Part shown: piece after piece, positions 23,602 to 34,664 of the stretch
Numbering within the stretch: the first letter of the stretch is position 1
How the letters are laid out: every line of letters starts with the position of its first letter
Source: Perognathus longimembris pacificus
Taxonomy: Eukaryota > Chordata > Mammalia > Rodentia > Heteromyidae
Direction: 5' to 3'
Assembly (NCBI RefSeq): GCF_023159225.1
Contig: NC_063172.1
Location: forward strand, 43,281,832 to 43,345,831
DNA length: 64,000 nucleotides
Made by a program: the position numbers and the translations under genes
Notes under the pieces: model-generated
The model's database searches: none
Seen by the model: the letters and a program-made list of their open reading frames with translations, nothing else
What the model was told of the DNA's origin: nothing

Positions 23602-24189
23602 CCAGGATAAGACCCGAGGTCCAAGGGGCCATGAAGAACTTTCTAAGGGATCAAACTCACAAATACAGAATTAACTGACATGATCTCTCACCAAGTAACA
23701 AGCTCCCTGTCCCTCATCATATTATGTGATTAGCCTGGCATGTTGGATGTAGATTTTCACCAGAAAAATGAAGGAAATCCCGCTATTTTGAGGAGGAAAA
23801 CCCTTCTTCTAGGACTAAGTATTTTTAAAGTAAACCCAAAAGTAAGACGTTTTCACCCTGTGGCTGTCGCCCTTCCCCTTCTCTTGGCAAAGGTGCTTTT
23901 GAATTACTTTCCTTCCAACAAAATTGTCCTACTCACTCAGGGCTCAGGAAAACAGAATGCTCCAGCATCTAAATGTGGAATTGCCAGACATTGGGAATAA
24001 TTGGCAAACAATATGGTTTTTGGAGTGAGAAACCAGGCAGTTTTTAATTACTAGCACAAGTAGGGGATAGTGTAGTACAGTTTCTAATTTTTTACATACT
24101 TAAGGAAACAGAATGTGTTTACGTTTTTTACTTTTTAATTCATTGTAAGTCCTCATAGTTAATCTTGGAATGAATATTCTAAAGCATAA

Positions 24190-24600
24190 TGTTTTTCAAA
24201 AAAAATTTTAACTAAAAAAGATCTCTTAATCGGAAGGGTTACAGTTACATAAGTCAGGCAGAGAACATTTGTTTTTGGACCATGTTACTCCTTCCCTCAC
24301 TCCCCGTTTTTTCCTCCTATCCCACCCACAAGTTGTAGAGTTCATTTTCAAAATAGTGTCCAATGACTACCATTGCTGCATTTATTCACCCTTTGTCCCT
24401 CCATTTCTGTACCCTCTCCCATACATTCCCAAAGACATATAGACCAACAAACAAAACAAAAAGGAAAGAAAACAAAAACAGCAAAAAAAGAAATGATTGG
24501 GTGTGTTTGCCCTTGGCATGAGGCAGAAACTATAGTGTCTAAATGGGAATCTGTTTTGGATCCTTCCAGAATATCTTACTGTGACTGTCCTCTGCACTAG
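24190..24600 (-). mobile_element. Old L1 3' end, antisense (diverged)
   Basis: The reverse complement matches the element at 46100-46490 in order: agggtacagaaatggaggga, then tacaacttgtgggtggg, then tgtaactgtaaccc. That element ends like the L1 3' UTR. No coding part is left. Confidence 0.55.
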
Positions 24601-24927
24601 AGGCTTGGGGCTCTTCAAATACATCTCCAAATATACATTCCCCCCCACCCCAATCTTGCTTTCCTGGCTTCTCTAGAATGATTGAAGGCCTTGTCCAAGC
24701 AGGTGGTCTGCCATAAGCTAGTTATGAACAGAAGACATCAAGACCTTTTACTATCTGCTAAGTGGTGGATGAGAAGCTGAGCTAAAGAGTATTGTTTCAG
24801 ACTAGTGAAGGGGGGAAAATAAATAAAATTCAAAACTTAATAGAAAAGGTATCTGTTCTTTTTCTCTATTTATTGATTTCTCAAAATTCCAGGAGTCTAC
24901 CATTCAGAACTCTCTTGTAGTGCCCTG

Positions 24928-24956
24928 GTTTGGTTTGGTTTGGTTTGGTTTGGTTT
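24928..24956. repeat. (TTTGG)n pentanucleotide repeat
   Basis: Five to six perfect TTTGG units. Confidence 0.95.
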
Positions 24957-25484
24957 TAAACTCAATAAGGTTAAAACAATTTCCTTTTGCTTTGTTTCTT
25001 AAGCTGAAGGAGAAAACATTGGGTCTTTGGCTCCCTACTTGGGAGGGAAGGCTTTCTATGTGACAGAAGTATCCTTCCCTAGGTGAAGTGACTAAAATCA
25101 AAAGCTGCAGTGCTTTCTGTAATGGCGTTTGACATTCCTTTGATGTGTTTCCACACATTTTCCCTGTAAAACCCAAAAAATGAACCTGACATGTTGCTCC
25201 CCACCCATCCCTCTGGCTTGCTTGTGTTTTTTTAGGTTTTAATTGTGTAATATAAGCTTATTGTTTTTTTCCTGAAGTCAATCAAAAACTTTAATTCCTA
25301 TGAGCTATTTAATTCCTATGAGTTATTTGTCAATATTTAGGAAGCACTTGATAGTGCTTATTTCTTTGGAGAAAGTGATGTAAAAAAAATAATAATAATG
25401 CCTAGAAGGCCAGATTGAGCTTAAAAACTTTCTGTATTTTTTTTAATATTTTCTTTCTTCTTCCATTTTTTTTCTTTTTTTTTT

Positions 25485-25790
25485 TTTTGGTGGTACTGGA
25501 GTTTGAACTCAAGGCTTCCTACTTGCTAGGCACTGAATCACTTGAGCCACGCCCCCCCAGCCCTTTTTGCTTTTTGGTTATTTTTGTAGATATGGTCTGC
25601 CAAGTCCCTCCCATCCCCAGGGATGACCTCAGACTGTGACCCTCCTATCTATGCCTTTTATGTAGCTGGAACCACAGGAATACACATCACAGCAGACTTT
25701 TTGGTTGAGGTTTTGTTAACTTTTTGCCCAGACTTGTCTCAAACCAAATGCACCCAATGCTGTCTCCATAGTAGTTGGAGTTATAAGAAA
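25485..25790 (-). repeat. Antisense ID-type SINE plus B1-like half
   Basis: The reverse complement has CGTGGCTCAAGTGATTCAG and CCTTGAGTTCAAACTCCAG, an ID-type unit without the Geo insertion. Diverged B1-like sequence follows. Confidence 0.6.
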
Positions 25791-25827
25791 AAGCACCATA
25801 CATATCTAGCCTGCCTGCCTGCATGCT

Positions 25828-25995
25828 CTTTCCTTCCTTCCTTCCTTCCTTCCTTCCTTCCTTCCTTCCTTCCTTCCTTCCTTCCTTCCTCCCTCCCTTC
25901 CTTCCTTCTTCCCTTCCCTTCCTCCCTCCCTCCCTCCCTCCCTCCCTCCCTTCCTCCCTCCCTCCCTTCCTCCCTTCCTCCCTCCCTCCCTCCCT

Positions 25996-26027
<32 letters not shown>

Positions 26028-26029
26028 TC
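25828..26029. repeat. Pyrimidine tract (CCTT)n(CCCT)n(CCTG)n
   Basis: About 200 bp of tetranucleotide repeats change in order from CCTT to CCCT-rich to CCTG. On the opposite strand it is a GGAA/GGGA/CAGG array. Confidence 0.98.
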
Positions 26030-26574
26030 TATTGCTTCTAATTTGAGGACATATTTGGAAGTAAATGAAGATTGGAAGCATCATTTGTACTCATGACACA
26101 GATGACTTCCTGCTCTTTTGTGTCTCTGTTTATGTCTCTGGAAAACATTCCTACTTCGGCTCTACCATCTACAGGCTTTTAAACAGTAAACAGTACATGT
26201 GGGTGAGAGAAAGTATCTTAAATATCTAAGTGATAGTTCGGCTATTCTCCTCTTTTTAAACTCAGGAATAAACCTGGCTTATGTGACTAGAAGCATCCTT
26301 TCAAATATGTTTCTTCCAAAGGCATCTAAGTTTGTGTCAACTAAAAAAAAAAAAGAAAGAAAAGAAACTGCTTGAATAAAATTTAAAGAAAAAATTTCAA
26401 AAACCTCTGTAAGCTCTTTCCTGGAGAGTATAATACCAGACTTGTACCTATCCCAGAGTGTTTGTTTCTTGCCTATAGTATTTCATCAATTTTTATGGGT
26501 GAAAAAATGCACATTTAAAAAAAATTGGAAAAAATAAATTGAAGTATTGCATTAAATTCTCAAATAGAACAATT

Positions 26575-26825
26575 TAGTTAAAGAGAAGCATTGGTTTTAG
26601 AGAGAAGAGCGCAGGGTTCATGTCCCGGTTCCAGCATTGACTTTACTTTGTGATTCTAAAGCAAACAGTTCAACTTCTCTGTGCCTCAGTTTCTCCATAT
26701 ACAAAATGGGGATTATAATACCAACCATTGCCTACCTCACAGGGGTGTTTGGGGGACAAATGAGATAATATGAATACAAATGCTTTCACCTCTTTGAACA
26801 AAAGGTGCTATATAAATAGAAGTTG
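26575..26825 (+). repeat. MIR SINE
   Basis: The MIR core and flank are clear: ttctctgtgcctcagtttct, then acaaaatggggattataata, then cctacctcacaggg. This is an ancient mammalian element. Confidence 0.85.
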
Positions 26826-27186
26826 AATTGTTTTTATTGATCCAATGGTCAATTATATTTTAGGGTTTAGATAATAGCAATACTATGAGTTATGTTACAA
26901 ATACGTTTCAACTTGATGCATATTTCTAATTCTCTCTCTGTGGCCAGATCTTCTTCATTTACCCAGTAATGGTACTAAGGAACTGAAAATAGGTATTTGT
27001 TTTCTGTGTTTCTCATGGTAATACTGCAATTGTGAATATTCAGAAGAGACTACAGTTGTAATGTCTTATAGTTTACTTGTAATGAACTTTATTCAAATTG
27101 TATATTAAAAGTATAATTACATGTAAATAGAAGGTACATTGTAATTAAAGGCTCTTAGCAAATTGTCTTTGTCCTTTTTTCATTAT

Positions 27187-27192
27187 AATAAA
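27187..27192 (+). terminator. PAG1: Candidate distal polyadenylation signal of PAG1
   Basis: A canonical AATAAA lies in a T-rich context at the point where UTR-like sequence gives way to dense SINE insertions. The choice among several AATAAA motifs is by position only. Confidence 0.35.
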
Positions 27193-27483
27193 AGTCAGTT
27201 TTATATGAAAGTGTATTAAAATTCATTTGGTTTTTGGAAAGGTCAAAACTGGCTAATTTATATACCTTTAGTACATAGCCAGGCTTGAAGATTCCAACTG
27301 AGATTCTGTTGTGTACCATAAGGAGAATATGACGAGTGATCAGACCATACAGGAGTGGTTAGAGTCAGAAACTCTGCAGAAAAGAACCTGCACTTGAAGC
27401 TAGCTCCATGATATAGATATAGGCATAGGCATGGACATAGAGGAAGCTGCTGGACTTTTCTGTACCCATTTACATATTAAAAA

Positions 27484-27704
27484 AAGAGGGGGGGGGGGGA
27501 TAGCCAGGTGCTATCATACCTGTAGTCCTAGCTACTTTGGAAGCTAAGATTTAAGGATCTAAGTTCAAAGCTAGTCTGTGCAGGAAAGTCTGTGGGACTC
27601 TTACTTCCAATTAACCACCAAAAAGCTAAAGGGGTGCTGTATCTCAAGTGGTAGAATTCTAGCCTTGAACACAAAAGCTCAGCAATATGCCCACGCCCAG
27701 AGTT
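27484..27704 (+). repeat. G run followed by B1-like/Geo SINE
   Basis: A run of about 10 G (27489-27499) is followed by a diverged B1-Geo element (cctgtagtcctagctacttt, then tctcaagtggtagaattcta). Confidence 0.7.
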
Positions 27705-27719
27705 CAAAAGGATAAGGCA

Positions 27720-27925
27720 GGGCTGGGGATATGGCCTAGTGGCAAGAGTGCTTGCCTCCTACACCTGAAGCCCTGGGTTCAATTCCCCAGCACCACAAAT
27801 ACAGAAAATGGCCAGAAGTGGCGCTGTGGCTCAAGTGGCAGAGTGCTAGCCTTGAGCAAAAAGAAGCCAGGAACAGTGCTCAGGCCCTGAGTCCAAGCCC
27901 AGGACTGGCCAAAAAAAGAAAGACA
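27720..27925 (+). repeat. IDL-Geo SINE with target duplication
   Basis: A complete element bounded by CAAAAGGATAAGGCA (27705-27719, 27926-27940). It inserted at the 3' end of the B1-Geo element just upstream. Confidence 0.95.
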
Positions 27926-27944
27926 CAAAAGGATAAGGCATAGA

Positions 27945-30620
27945 ACCTAGTAAAGAATTGTCATGGAGACTAAATAAAGTCTTAAGTAATGCACCTAGTT
28001 AATAATAAATTTTCTTCAAATACTTACAAACTTCACAAGTCTAGGAAATTCGGGGTGGTGTCTACACATATGGAACAAGCACCCAGTCAAGCTTTGTAAC
28101 CTGAGAGCAAGGAATGTCCCATGCTATGAGGAAAACCCATCCACTTGTAGCCTGAAATCCACAGGATATGTCAGAGTACAAGACTTTACTTGGCATCTGG
28201 CCCTGGCTGGCTTGCTCTGATCGAGAATGGCCTTGGGGTCAGAAGATGAAGCCCGTGAGTCACCAGCTGTTGTGTATACAAAACCTGGAGCTGAGGAAAG
28301 CTTTAGCTGAGACTTGGGATCACACAACCAGATTTCCCACTTAGACTACTTAGGAAAACAAAAGGTCCAGAGCTTAGGGATTGGGGAGCTTTGCTGACTC
28401 CTGGAGACCACCAACGATTCTGTGACAGCTGCACTGTCCATTCCACCCAGCATATAATGGACTGAGAAAAGATGGATGGAGGAATGGGAATTCTCATTTT
28501 TGTCATTTTTATTAATGTTCATTGGTCACCCACCTTGCTTTCCATTGTGAATACAATTTGAACGATGCTTCTGTTCATCCTTTAGAAAAATGTTCAGGAC
28601 CTTACTCTATCAATGAGGTCATCATTCCGAGTGGTTGCTTTCATCCTAGATGATTCTTTGAAATCATAAGGCTGGCCCTCGGGGGCTGCAAAGCCAACTG
28701 TCTTCCCCATGTTACATCTGTTTCCAAGATGTCTCCGTCTGCATGTCCTGATGTCGTCTCAGAATGTGATTCTCTCTCCCAGCTCTCCCATGTGTCCTTT
28801 GGGAACACTGTTAGATTGGAAATATCCTCCCAAATAGATAATACAATGCTGCATACAAGAAGCACTAAATAAATGTTTGGTCTAGCTTGGAGTCTCTTCT
28901 CATCATCTATATGGTCCTAGGAGACTGTCTTGGACTATGTTTAGGAAGCCTTAGGATTTTGAGACTCCAGCTTTTCCTCTAGAGAAAGCGTCTCTGTGAA
29001 CTGAATTTCTGAAGAGGTGGCAGGAACAACAAGGTAGGGATGTCCTCCAAGTGAGACCAGCCCCAAAAAGTGGCGGGGCAGGAGGAGGGGGGAGAGAGAG
29101 GCATCTGACATGGAGATAAATAGTCTCACCACCTGGCAGAGCAGTCTTGTAAAACAGACAAATGATTCAAAGCAAACAGCTTTCCATGCTCTGGCCCAAA
29201 AGAAGAAGGAAAAAAAATATGCCATTACAATATCAAAGTAGAAAAACAAGTTAACAGGAAAACGAAAGAAACCACAGGAAAGCCATACATTGACTCTATA
29301 AATATTTGCTGATCACTTACTGTGTGCCAGATGCTGAAATGCAGTGACAGTGACAGAAGAAAGTCCAACTCTTGTCTCCTTGAAGCTCAGATTTTAATAG
29401 CCTTAGGGCCATTAAATGTTCAGTATGCACATTTAAATTCCCAGGGAATTCAGTATCTCTTTATCAGTCAGATACACCAAGTTTCTGAAGAACTATTTTT
29501 ATATGAGTCAGGAAAGATCTCTGTTGGCAAGTTTAAGTAATGTGAAACCAAAAGGGAAATCCAGAAAGGTCATTACAGGTATAGCGTTCAGCTAGTGCCA
29601 AGGCTCTGAGGCAGGAAACCTAAACCTTCTCATTCATGGATGTATAAATCAATTCAGGTGGACCTGCCAGATCTCCCAGGCAGCTCATGTCCCAACAAGC
29701 TTGCCCAATCTGGCCCTATCCTAAGCATCTGCCACACAGCAAATCAACCTTCCATACCATCACAGAACTATCCTCCAAAGCAAGCTTGTTTGGGTCAATG
29801 ATTACTAAAACTATTTCCTAAACACTTTCAGATTCCAAGGACAGCAGCAAATAGGCAAAATTCACTCTATACTGCTCATTCTAACAGGGGAAGAAAAAGA
29901 TGAACTGTTTATAATGAACAGATTCTAAGTGTGATTCAGAAAGCAAGATAGAGTGAAGTAAATAAACAATGAGTTAAATCTGCCTTTTGGTTCATGTGAG
30001 ACAGGAAGAGTGACACTTCTATTGGGTGGTCCGGGAAGTAGCCATTAATAACACTTGGGGAGTAAAACATCCCAAGAAGAGTAAATAGGAATGCAACAGA
30101 ACTTGAGGAGGAAAATGTCTGGTGTGCTCTGGGACCTCAAAAGAGCCACAACAAAGGGAGAGGAGACCCCACAAAAGAGAGAGAAGTATGGGGTGTCACA
30201 TAGAGCAGAGAAGACTAAAACAATGATGCCTACCATGATTCTGAGGGGAAAAGTAGCCATCAGAAGATCTTAAAAGAGATTTGGCAACAATCATCTTTCT
30301 TGATAACAGAAAATTGGACACACAGCTTATGCCACAAATGAAAAGGAATTTCATAAAGAACAAAGTAAAATAACTGTAATAATACATTTATGAGGCACTA
30401 TTTTCCATGCACCCACCTTTATTCTTTAAAACAACTTATGAGGTAAAAGCTCTTCCAAGGCTTATTATGCAGATGATCAATTAGAAGCAACTAACTTGCC
30501 CAACTTTTACTAGCAGAGATGGGATTTCAACTCCTGTAGGTTCATTCCAGGCCTGAGTTCTTAAGCAAATTGTACAACTGAGGCTTGTTATGATGGTTTA
30601 AAAATGAAAGAATTGTTCTT
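27945..30620. other. Intergenic stretch without a recognisable gene
   Basis: No ORF with family character, no RNA gene and no young repeat seen. The part at 29280-29620 (tttgctgatcacttactgtg, aaggctctgaggcagg) and the end at 28865 (cactaaataaatgtttgg) look like remnants of ancient interspersed repeats, family not determined. Confidence 0.5.
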
Positions 30621-30629
30621 TTTTTCAGC

Positions 30630-30975
30630 AACAATTAGTGATACACGAATGTTTCATTTCAACATATCCATTTATGGATACAATATATCTTGATTAGCAT
30701 CCTCCATCCTTCTCCCTCTTCACTCCCCCCTTACCAAACCAGCCTTAAGTTTCATTGTTCTGGGTCCACACATGTACATAGATGAATAACTCTATTTGCC
30801 CTCTGTCCCTCTCTTTCACCCATTTCTCTCCCACTAGTACCTACACCCAGCCCAGACATGTTTTCACTTCCTAATGCCCTCTTAGTTACACTGAGTGTTC
30901 ATTGTCCAAAGAAGTTCACCCATGGTGTCTTACATCTGAAAACATGATGTAGCATCAAAGGATTTCTTATTCAAC
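30630..30975 (-). repeat. Possible old L1-type 3' UTR, antisense
   Basis: The minus strand shows an A-rich to purine-rich layout (aagggggg, gagagaaatgggtgaaag) like the non-coding tail of rodent L1s. There is no coding support, so this is a weak call. Confidence 0.3.
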
Positions 30976-31024
30976 ATGCAAACACACACAAGAAATACAG
31001 ATGTATTTGTCTCCTTTATTTATA

Positions 31025-31045
31025 AAAGTTCTCTCTCTCTTTCTT

Positions 31046-31077
<32 letters not shown>

Positions 31078-31200
31078 TCTTTGCCTCTCCCTCTCCTTTT
31101 TTTTTCAGACAAAAGTCTCACTTTGTAGCCAGGCTAACATAAAATTTGCAGTTCTCTTGCCTGTCCCTCCTGAATGTTTGGATTACAGCATGCACCACCA
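31025..31200 (-). repeat. CT-rich tract followed by antisense B1 SINE
   Basis: CT/CCCT simple sequence at 31029-31097 abuts gacaaaagtctcactttgta and gattacagcatgcaccacca, a reversed B1-like element. Confidence 0.6.
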
Positions 31201-31249
31201 GGCCTTGCCTGTTGCATGTTCTTCAACCCTTATTGTAAAGTTTTATAAA

Positions 31250-31360
31250 ATTGGACATGGTGGTGAACTTCTGTAATCCCAGCACTCAAGAGGCTGAGGT
31301 AGGAGAATTGAAGGCCCGCCTAGGCTACAAAGTGAAGACCTTATTATAAATACAGAACAA
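31250..31360 (+). repeat. B1-like SINE
   Basis: Shows ggacatggtggtgaacttct, gtaatcccagcactcaagag and ctaggctacaaagtgaagac, a B1/Alu-type body. Confidence 0.7.
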
Positions 31361-31384
31361 TCAAGGGAGGACATTCTCAGGGGA

Positions 31385-31530
31385 TGAACATAAAGGCACA
31401 ATGCGTCTGTGCCTCTGATCATATAAAGTAATAGTTATCTAAATGAACACCAGGAGATGGAAACAGGTTTTTTTTAATTGTTATTGTTTTCATTTTCTTT
31501 TTTAGAGATTCAAGTTATTTGAATGATACA
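31385..31530 (+). mobile_element. Old L1-tail fragment
   Basis: Parallels 46110-46230 in order (ggcacaatgcgtctgtgcct, then caccaggagatggaaacagg, then a T-rich run). This indicates a shared dispersed element, probably an old L1 3' end. Confidence 0.45.
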
Positions 31531-31579
31531 TAATCACATCTCCCATGGTTAATCAAGCACCTGAGAATAACATAATTTT

Positions 31580-31781
31580 GAATACTTTTTTTGCCAGTCC
31601 TGGGACTGAACTCAGGGCCTGGGCACTGTCCCCAAGTTTCTTTTGCTCAAAGCTAGTGCTCCACCACTTGAGCCAAAACACTACTTTCAGCTCTTTCTGT
31701 TTATATGGTACTGAGGAATCAAGCCCAGGGATTCATGCATGCTAGGCAAGCACTCTACCACTGAGCCACATTCCCAGCCCA
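31580..31781 (-). repeat. IDL-Geo SINE, antisense, with target duplication
   Basis: A reverse element bounded by AATAACATAATTTT (31566-31579, 31782-31795). Confidence 0.93.
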
Positions 31782-32222
31782 AATAACATAATTTTAAGTA
31801 AAAACAAACTATTCTGGAAATACCATCTCTGTATTTTTTACCATCTCTTTACCATTCATTATTGATGCTAAGTAATTTTATTATTGCCTGTGAGCTGTGT
31901 ACTCTAAAGATATTAGGGTGGGAAAGCTGATTTTTTTTTAATTATCCAGTTTCATAAATTGAAAGACTACCATGTTTGCCACTGTTAACCACAGTTAACC
32001 AGTCCCAAGCCAAATTAATGGATTCTTCCATGTGAGACTTCATTGATGTGTTTCCGCAAAACCAATAGTTCTCACCCATTAACGTGGTTAATGTTACATT
32101 AGCCTTAGTCCCAGTGGACAAGTATATGTGACATTATTCTCATACTAATACTGGACAAAAGAAGACTGGCTTAGCACTGGACAGAGGCTCAATGATAATG
32201 AGTTCAAAAGAAGAAAGAACAG

Positions 32223-32463
32223 CCAGAACCGGGTGGCTCATGCCTGTAATCCTTGCTATTCAGGAGGCTGTGATCTGAGGATCACAGTTCAAAGCCAGCC
32301 CAGGCAGGAAAGCCCATGAGACTCTTATCTCCAATTAACCACCAGAAAACCAGATATGGGCTGTGGCTCAGAGTGGTGGAGTGCTAGCCTTGAGCTGAAG
32401 AGCTCATGGACAGTGCCCAGGCCCTCCCAGAGTTCAAGCGCCATGACTGACAAAAGAAAAAAA
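32223..32463 (+). repeat. B1-like/Geo composite SINE with target duplication
   Basis: The best-preserved composite here: B1 half (ggtggctcatgcctgtaatc), linker (ttatctccaattaaccacca), Geo half (ggtggagtgctagccttgag) and A tail. Direct repeat AAGAAAGAACAG lies at 32211-32222 and 32464-32475. Confidence 0.9.
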
Positions 32464-32479
32464 AAGAAAGAACAGAGAA

Positions 32480-33545
32480 TTAAGCAATACTGATCTGTCC
32501 CAGTAAAACCCATTAGCATTTTAACAAATAAGGTTAAAAACAATTTTCCTGTTTAAAAAAAGAAAAGCAAACCACTCTGTACTCTTTCCTCTTACTAATT
32601 AATTATTGAGAAGCTTTGGAAAACAAAAGTTTGAATTCTGAGATCTTTGCTGTTAAATTATAATTGCTGTTACTGTCATTTTTCTGTAAAACATAAATAC
32701 TCTGTGCTTCTCCCATTTCATTCTTTTTTGTTACTAGCTGGATTAGTGACCATGGATTGTCCTCATTGATCATCTACAACTTGCTATGGATAAAATCAAC
32801 AGATTGGCTGTTTCTTTGGGAAAATGTTAAATATTCATATCCCTTGGCTCCAGTGGCTTCCCACTGTGTCCTGGAATAAAGCAGCCATGTATATTCCTAG
32901 GCCCTTCTTTGACTGTATTTTCTAAACCAACTGCCTGCCTCCTGAGCACTAGCCAATAGAAGTCCTTGCCTAGTCAACACCACATCCCCTCAGGACTCAA
33001 ACCCAGACATCAGGTATTTCAGCCAAAAAAGTGAGGTTATAGGTTGCCCCAAGTTTTTCCTCAGTTTCTACAGAATGCCAGAGATCCTCACCAGGGACTG
33101 ACTAAACCATCTTTTACACTTCCTTCTTAGCTCCTAGACTTCTTCTGTTTTCTGTTCTACAATAGTTCAGATCCCACCTTTTAAATTTCCCTGATAATCA
33201 CTCACACAAAGCATTGATGAAGGTAACAGATGTCACAGAAAAGAAATGTTGGTGCTGAATATTAAATATCTCAGTGGAACTGTGGAACCCTCCTAAACAT
33301 TCTTGCTCACCAACACTATGCCTTTCCTCTTTCCTCATCTGAATATGCAGAGAAATTCCATTCTCCACTGCATACTGGGCTCAATATCTGCTATTATATA
33401 TTCCAAAACTGATGGCTGGGCTCCTCAGGTACAAAAGATCATTTGCTCTGGGTCTTTCTCCTTTGACAAAATTAAGAAGTTTCACTTCACTTCTACAAAT
33501 GCTTACAAATTTGCCACATCAAAGTAAGTCATTTAACCAACCCAC
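32480..33545. other. Intergenic stretch, nothing identified
   Basis: Ordinary AT-rich sequence. No gene, RNA or repeat family recognised. Confidence 0.5.
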
Positions 33546-33546
33546 C

Positions 33547-33624
33547 ATGGAAGGAAGGAAGGAAGGAAGGAAGGAAGGAAGGAAGGAAGGAAGGAAGGAA
33601 GGAAGGAAGGAAGGAAGGAAGGAA
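33547..33624. repeat. (GGAA)n microsatellite
   Basis: About 19 uninterrupted GGAA units, followed by GA-rich sequence to 33660. Confidence 0.98.
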
Positions 33625-34267
33625 AAAGGAGAGAAAGGGAAAGGAGGAGAGAGGGGATGGGAAATCCAGGATCCATTGATTACCAGACTCCAATATTGCT
33701 TTCTAAATTGTTATCTACAGATGCATTGCTATGCACCCCTGTACACAACTCCCTTCTTCTTCCCCTCTCCAACTCATTAACAACTGAGCAACAAGTTCCA
33801 TTCAATCTTTCATTCATTCATCAAGAAATTGTTGCATGTCTTACATGCCATGCACTAAAAACAGTAAGCCTGTAATTGAAGTGAGTAGAGATTAGTGTGT
33901 GATGGCAAGTCAGATTTTGAGAAACTAAATGCCAGTCTGACTGGCTCTTATGATGAGGTATGATTTTTCAGTGTAACTTGCATATTCTGGAGTGTGGTGG
34001 GTTTTTCCCACCCAGGACACTCTTCAGACTTCACAAACTGAATCAGCTAGAAGAAATCATTGAGCTTACTTCATTGATTCAGCTCATTTTACAGAGGAAA
34101 GACAACAGCAAGGTGATCTATCTCCAGAGATGTAGTTACAGACTTAAGAGTGAGCATGGAGGTACAAGAAGGAGCCAACAAAGGGGCACTGTGGGGAAAG
34201 GACATCTATAGGCTTCAAGGTCAAAGACACCCAACATCCCAACAATGCCATTGACTAAGCACATACC

Positions 34268-34658
34268 TGTAAGGTGCTCCTGGGAAGACTCCTCCCTCCT
34301 TGGTTAAGTCTCTCCCCAGCAGCTGAGTTACTGTTACCTAGGTAACTGGCACACCTGGAGGCAGATGCCTCCACCTTCTCAGAGGTCACATCTTGGAGAG
34401 CCCCTGGGCATGCCTCCCATTGGACTGTGGGAGGGGACCAGAATGTGAGGTCACACTTGGTGTGACCACACCTTCCCCAAACCTGGCCACACCTTCTCCC
34501 TGCCCCTTCCCTAGATAAACCTTGTCCAGACAGCAGCCCTTCTTCCCTTTGGCCACATTCATCTCCACCATGCATTGTGGGCAGGCAGTTGGGAAATAAA
34601 GCACTTTCTATATGAACACCATGTGGTGTTCCCTTTATCTGTTACCTAATAAAACTTA
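34268..34658 (+). mobile_element. Solo LTR, family with 5-bp duplication (copy 1)
   Basis: Starts TGTAAGG and is flanked by ATACC at 34263-34267 and 34659-34663. It contains TTACCTAGGTAACTGGCACA, a TATA-like GATAAACC, and AATAAA signals near the 3' end. It shares ordered blocks with the LTRs at 48051 and 50301. No internal retroviral genes are seen. Confidence 0.75.
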
Positions 34659-34664
34659 ATACCC

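Larger units (their letters stand above)
17269..27215 (+). other. PAG1: Probable PAG1 3' UTR, repeat-invaded
   Basis: From the PAG1 stop codon the + strand has no credible coding frame for 10 kb. The sequence is AT-rich and mostly single-copy in appearance, as expected for the multi-kilobase 3' UTR I recall for PAG1. Candidate AATAAA signals lie at 18792, 22220, 26375 and 27187. The last is followed by T/G-rich sequence and is the most likely distal end, but this is inferred. A Pumilio-type TGTAAATA occurs at 27122. Insertions inside it are IDL-Geo (-) at 18440, IDL-Geo (+) at 20252, an antisense LTR at 23189, an old L1 tail at about 24190, and microsatellites at 24928 and 25828. Real UTR length needs transcript data. 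Confidence 0.5.

Noticed and set aside
25828..26029. Possible CRISPR-like or tandem gene array
   Set aside because: The units are 4-bp simple repeats without spacers, in a mammalian genome.
25623..26096. Low-complexity frames rich in Pro-Ser-Leu (+) or Gly-Arg-Glu (-)
   Set aside because: They are translations of tetranucleotide repeats. The same applies to 33412-33780, 37055-37453 and 47808-48131.
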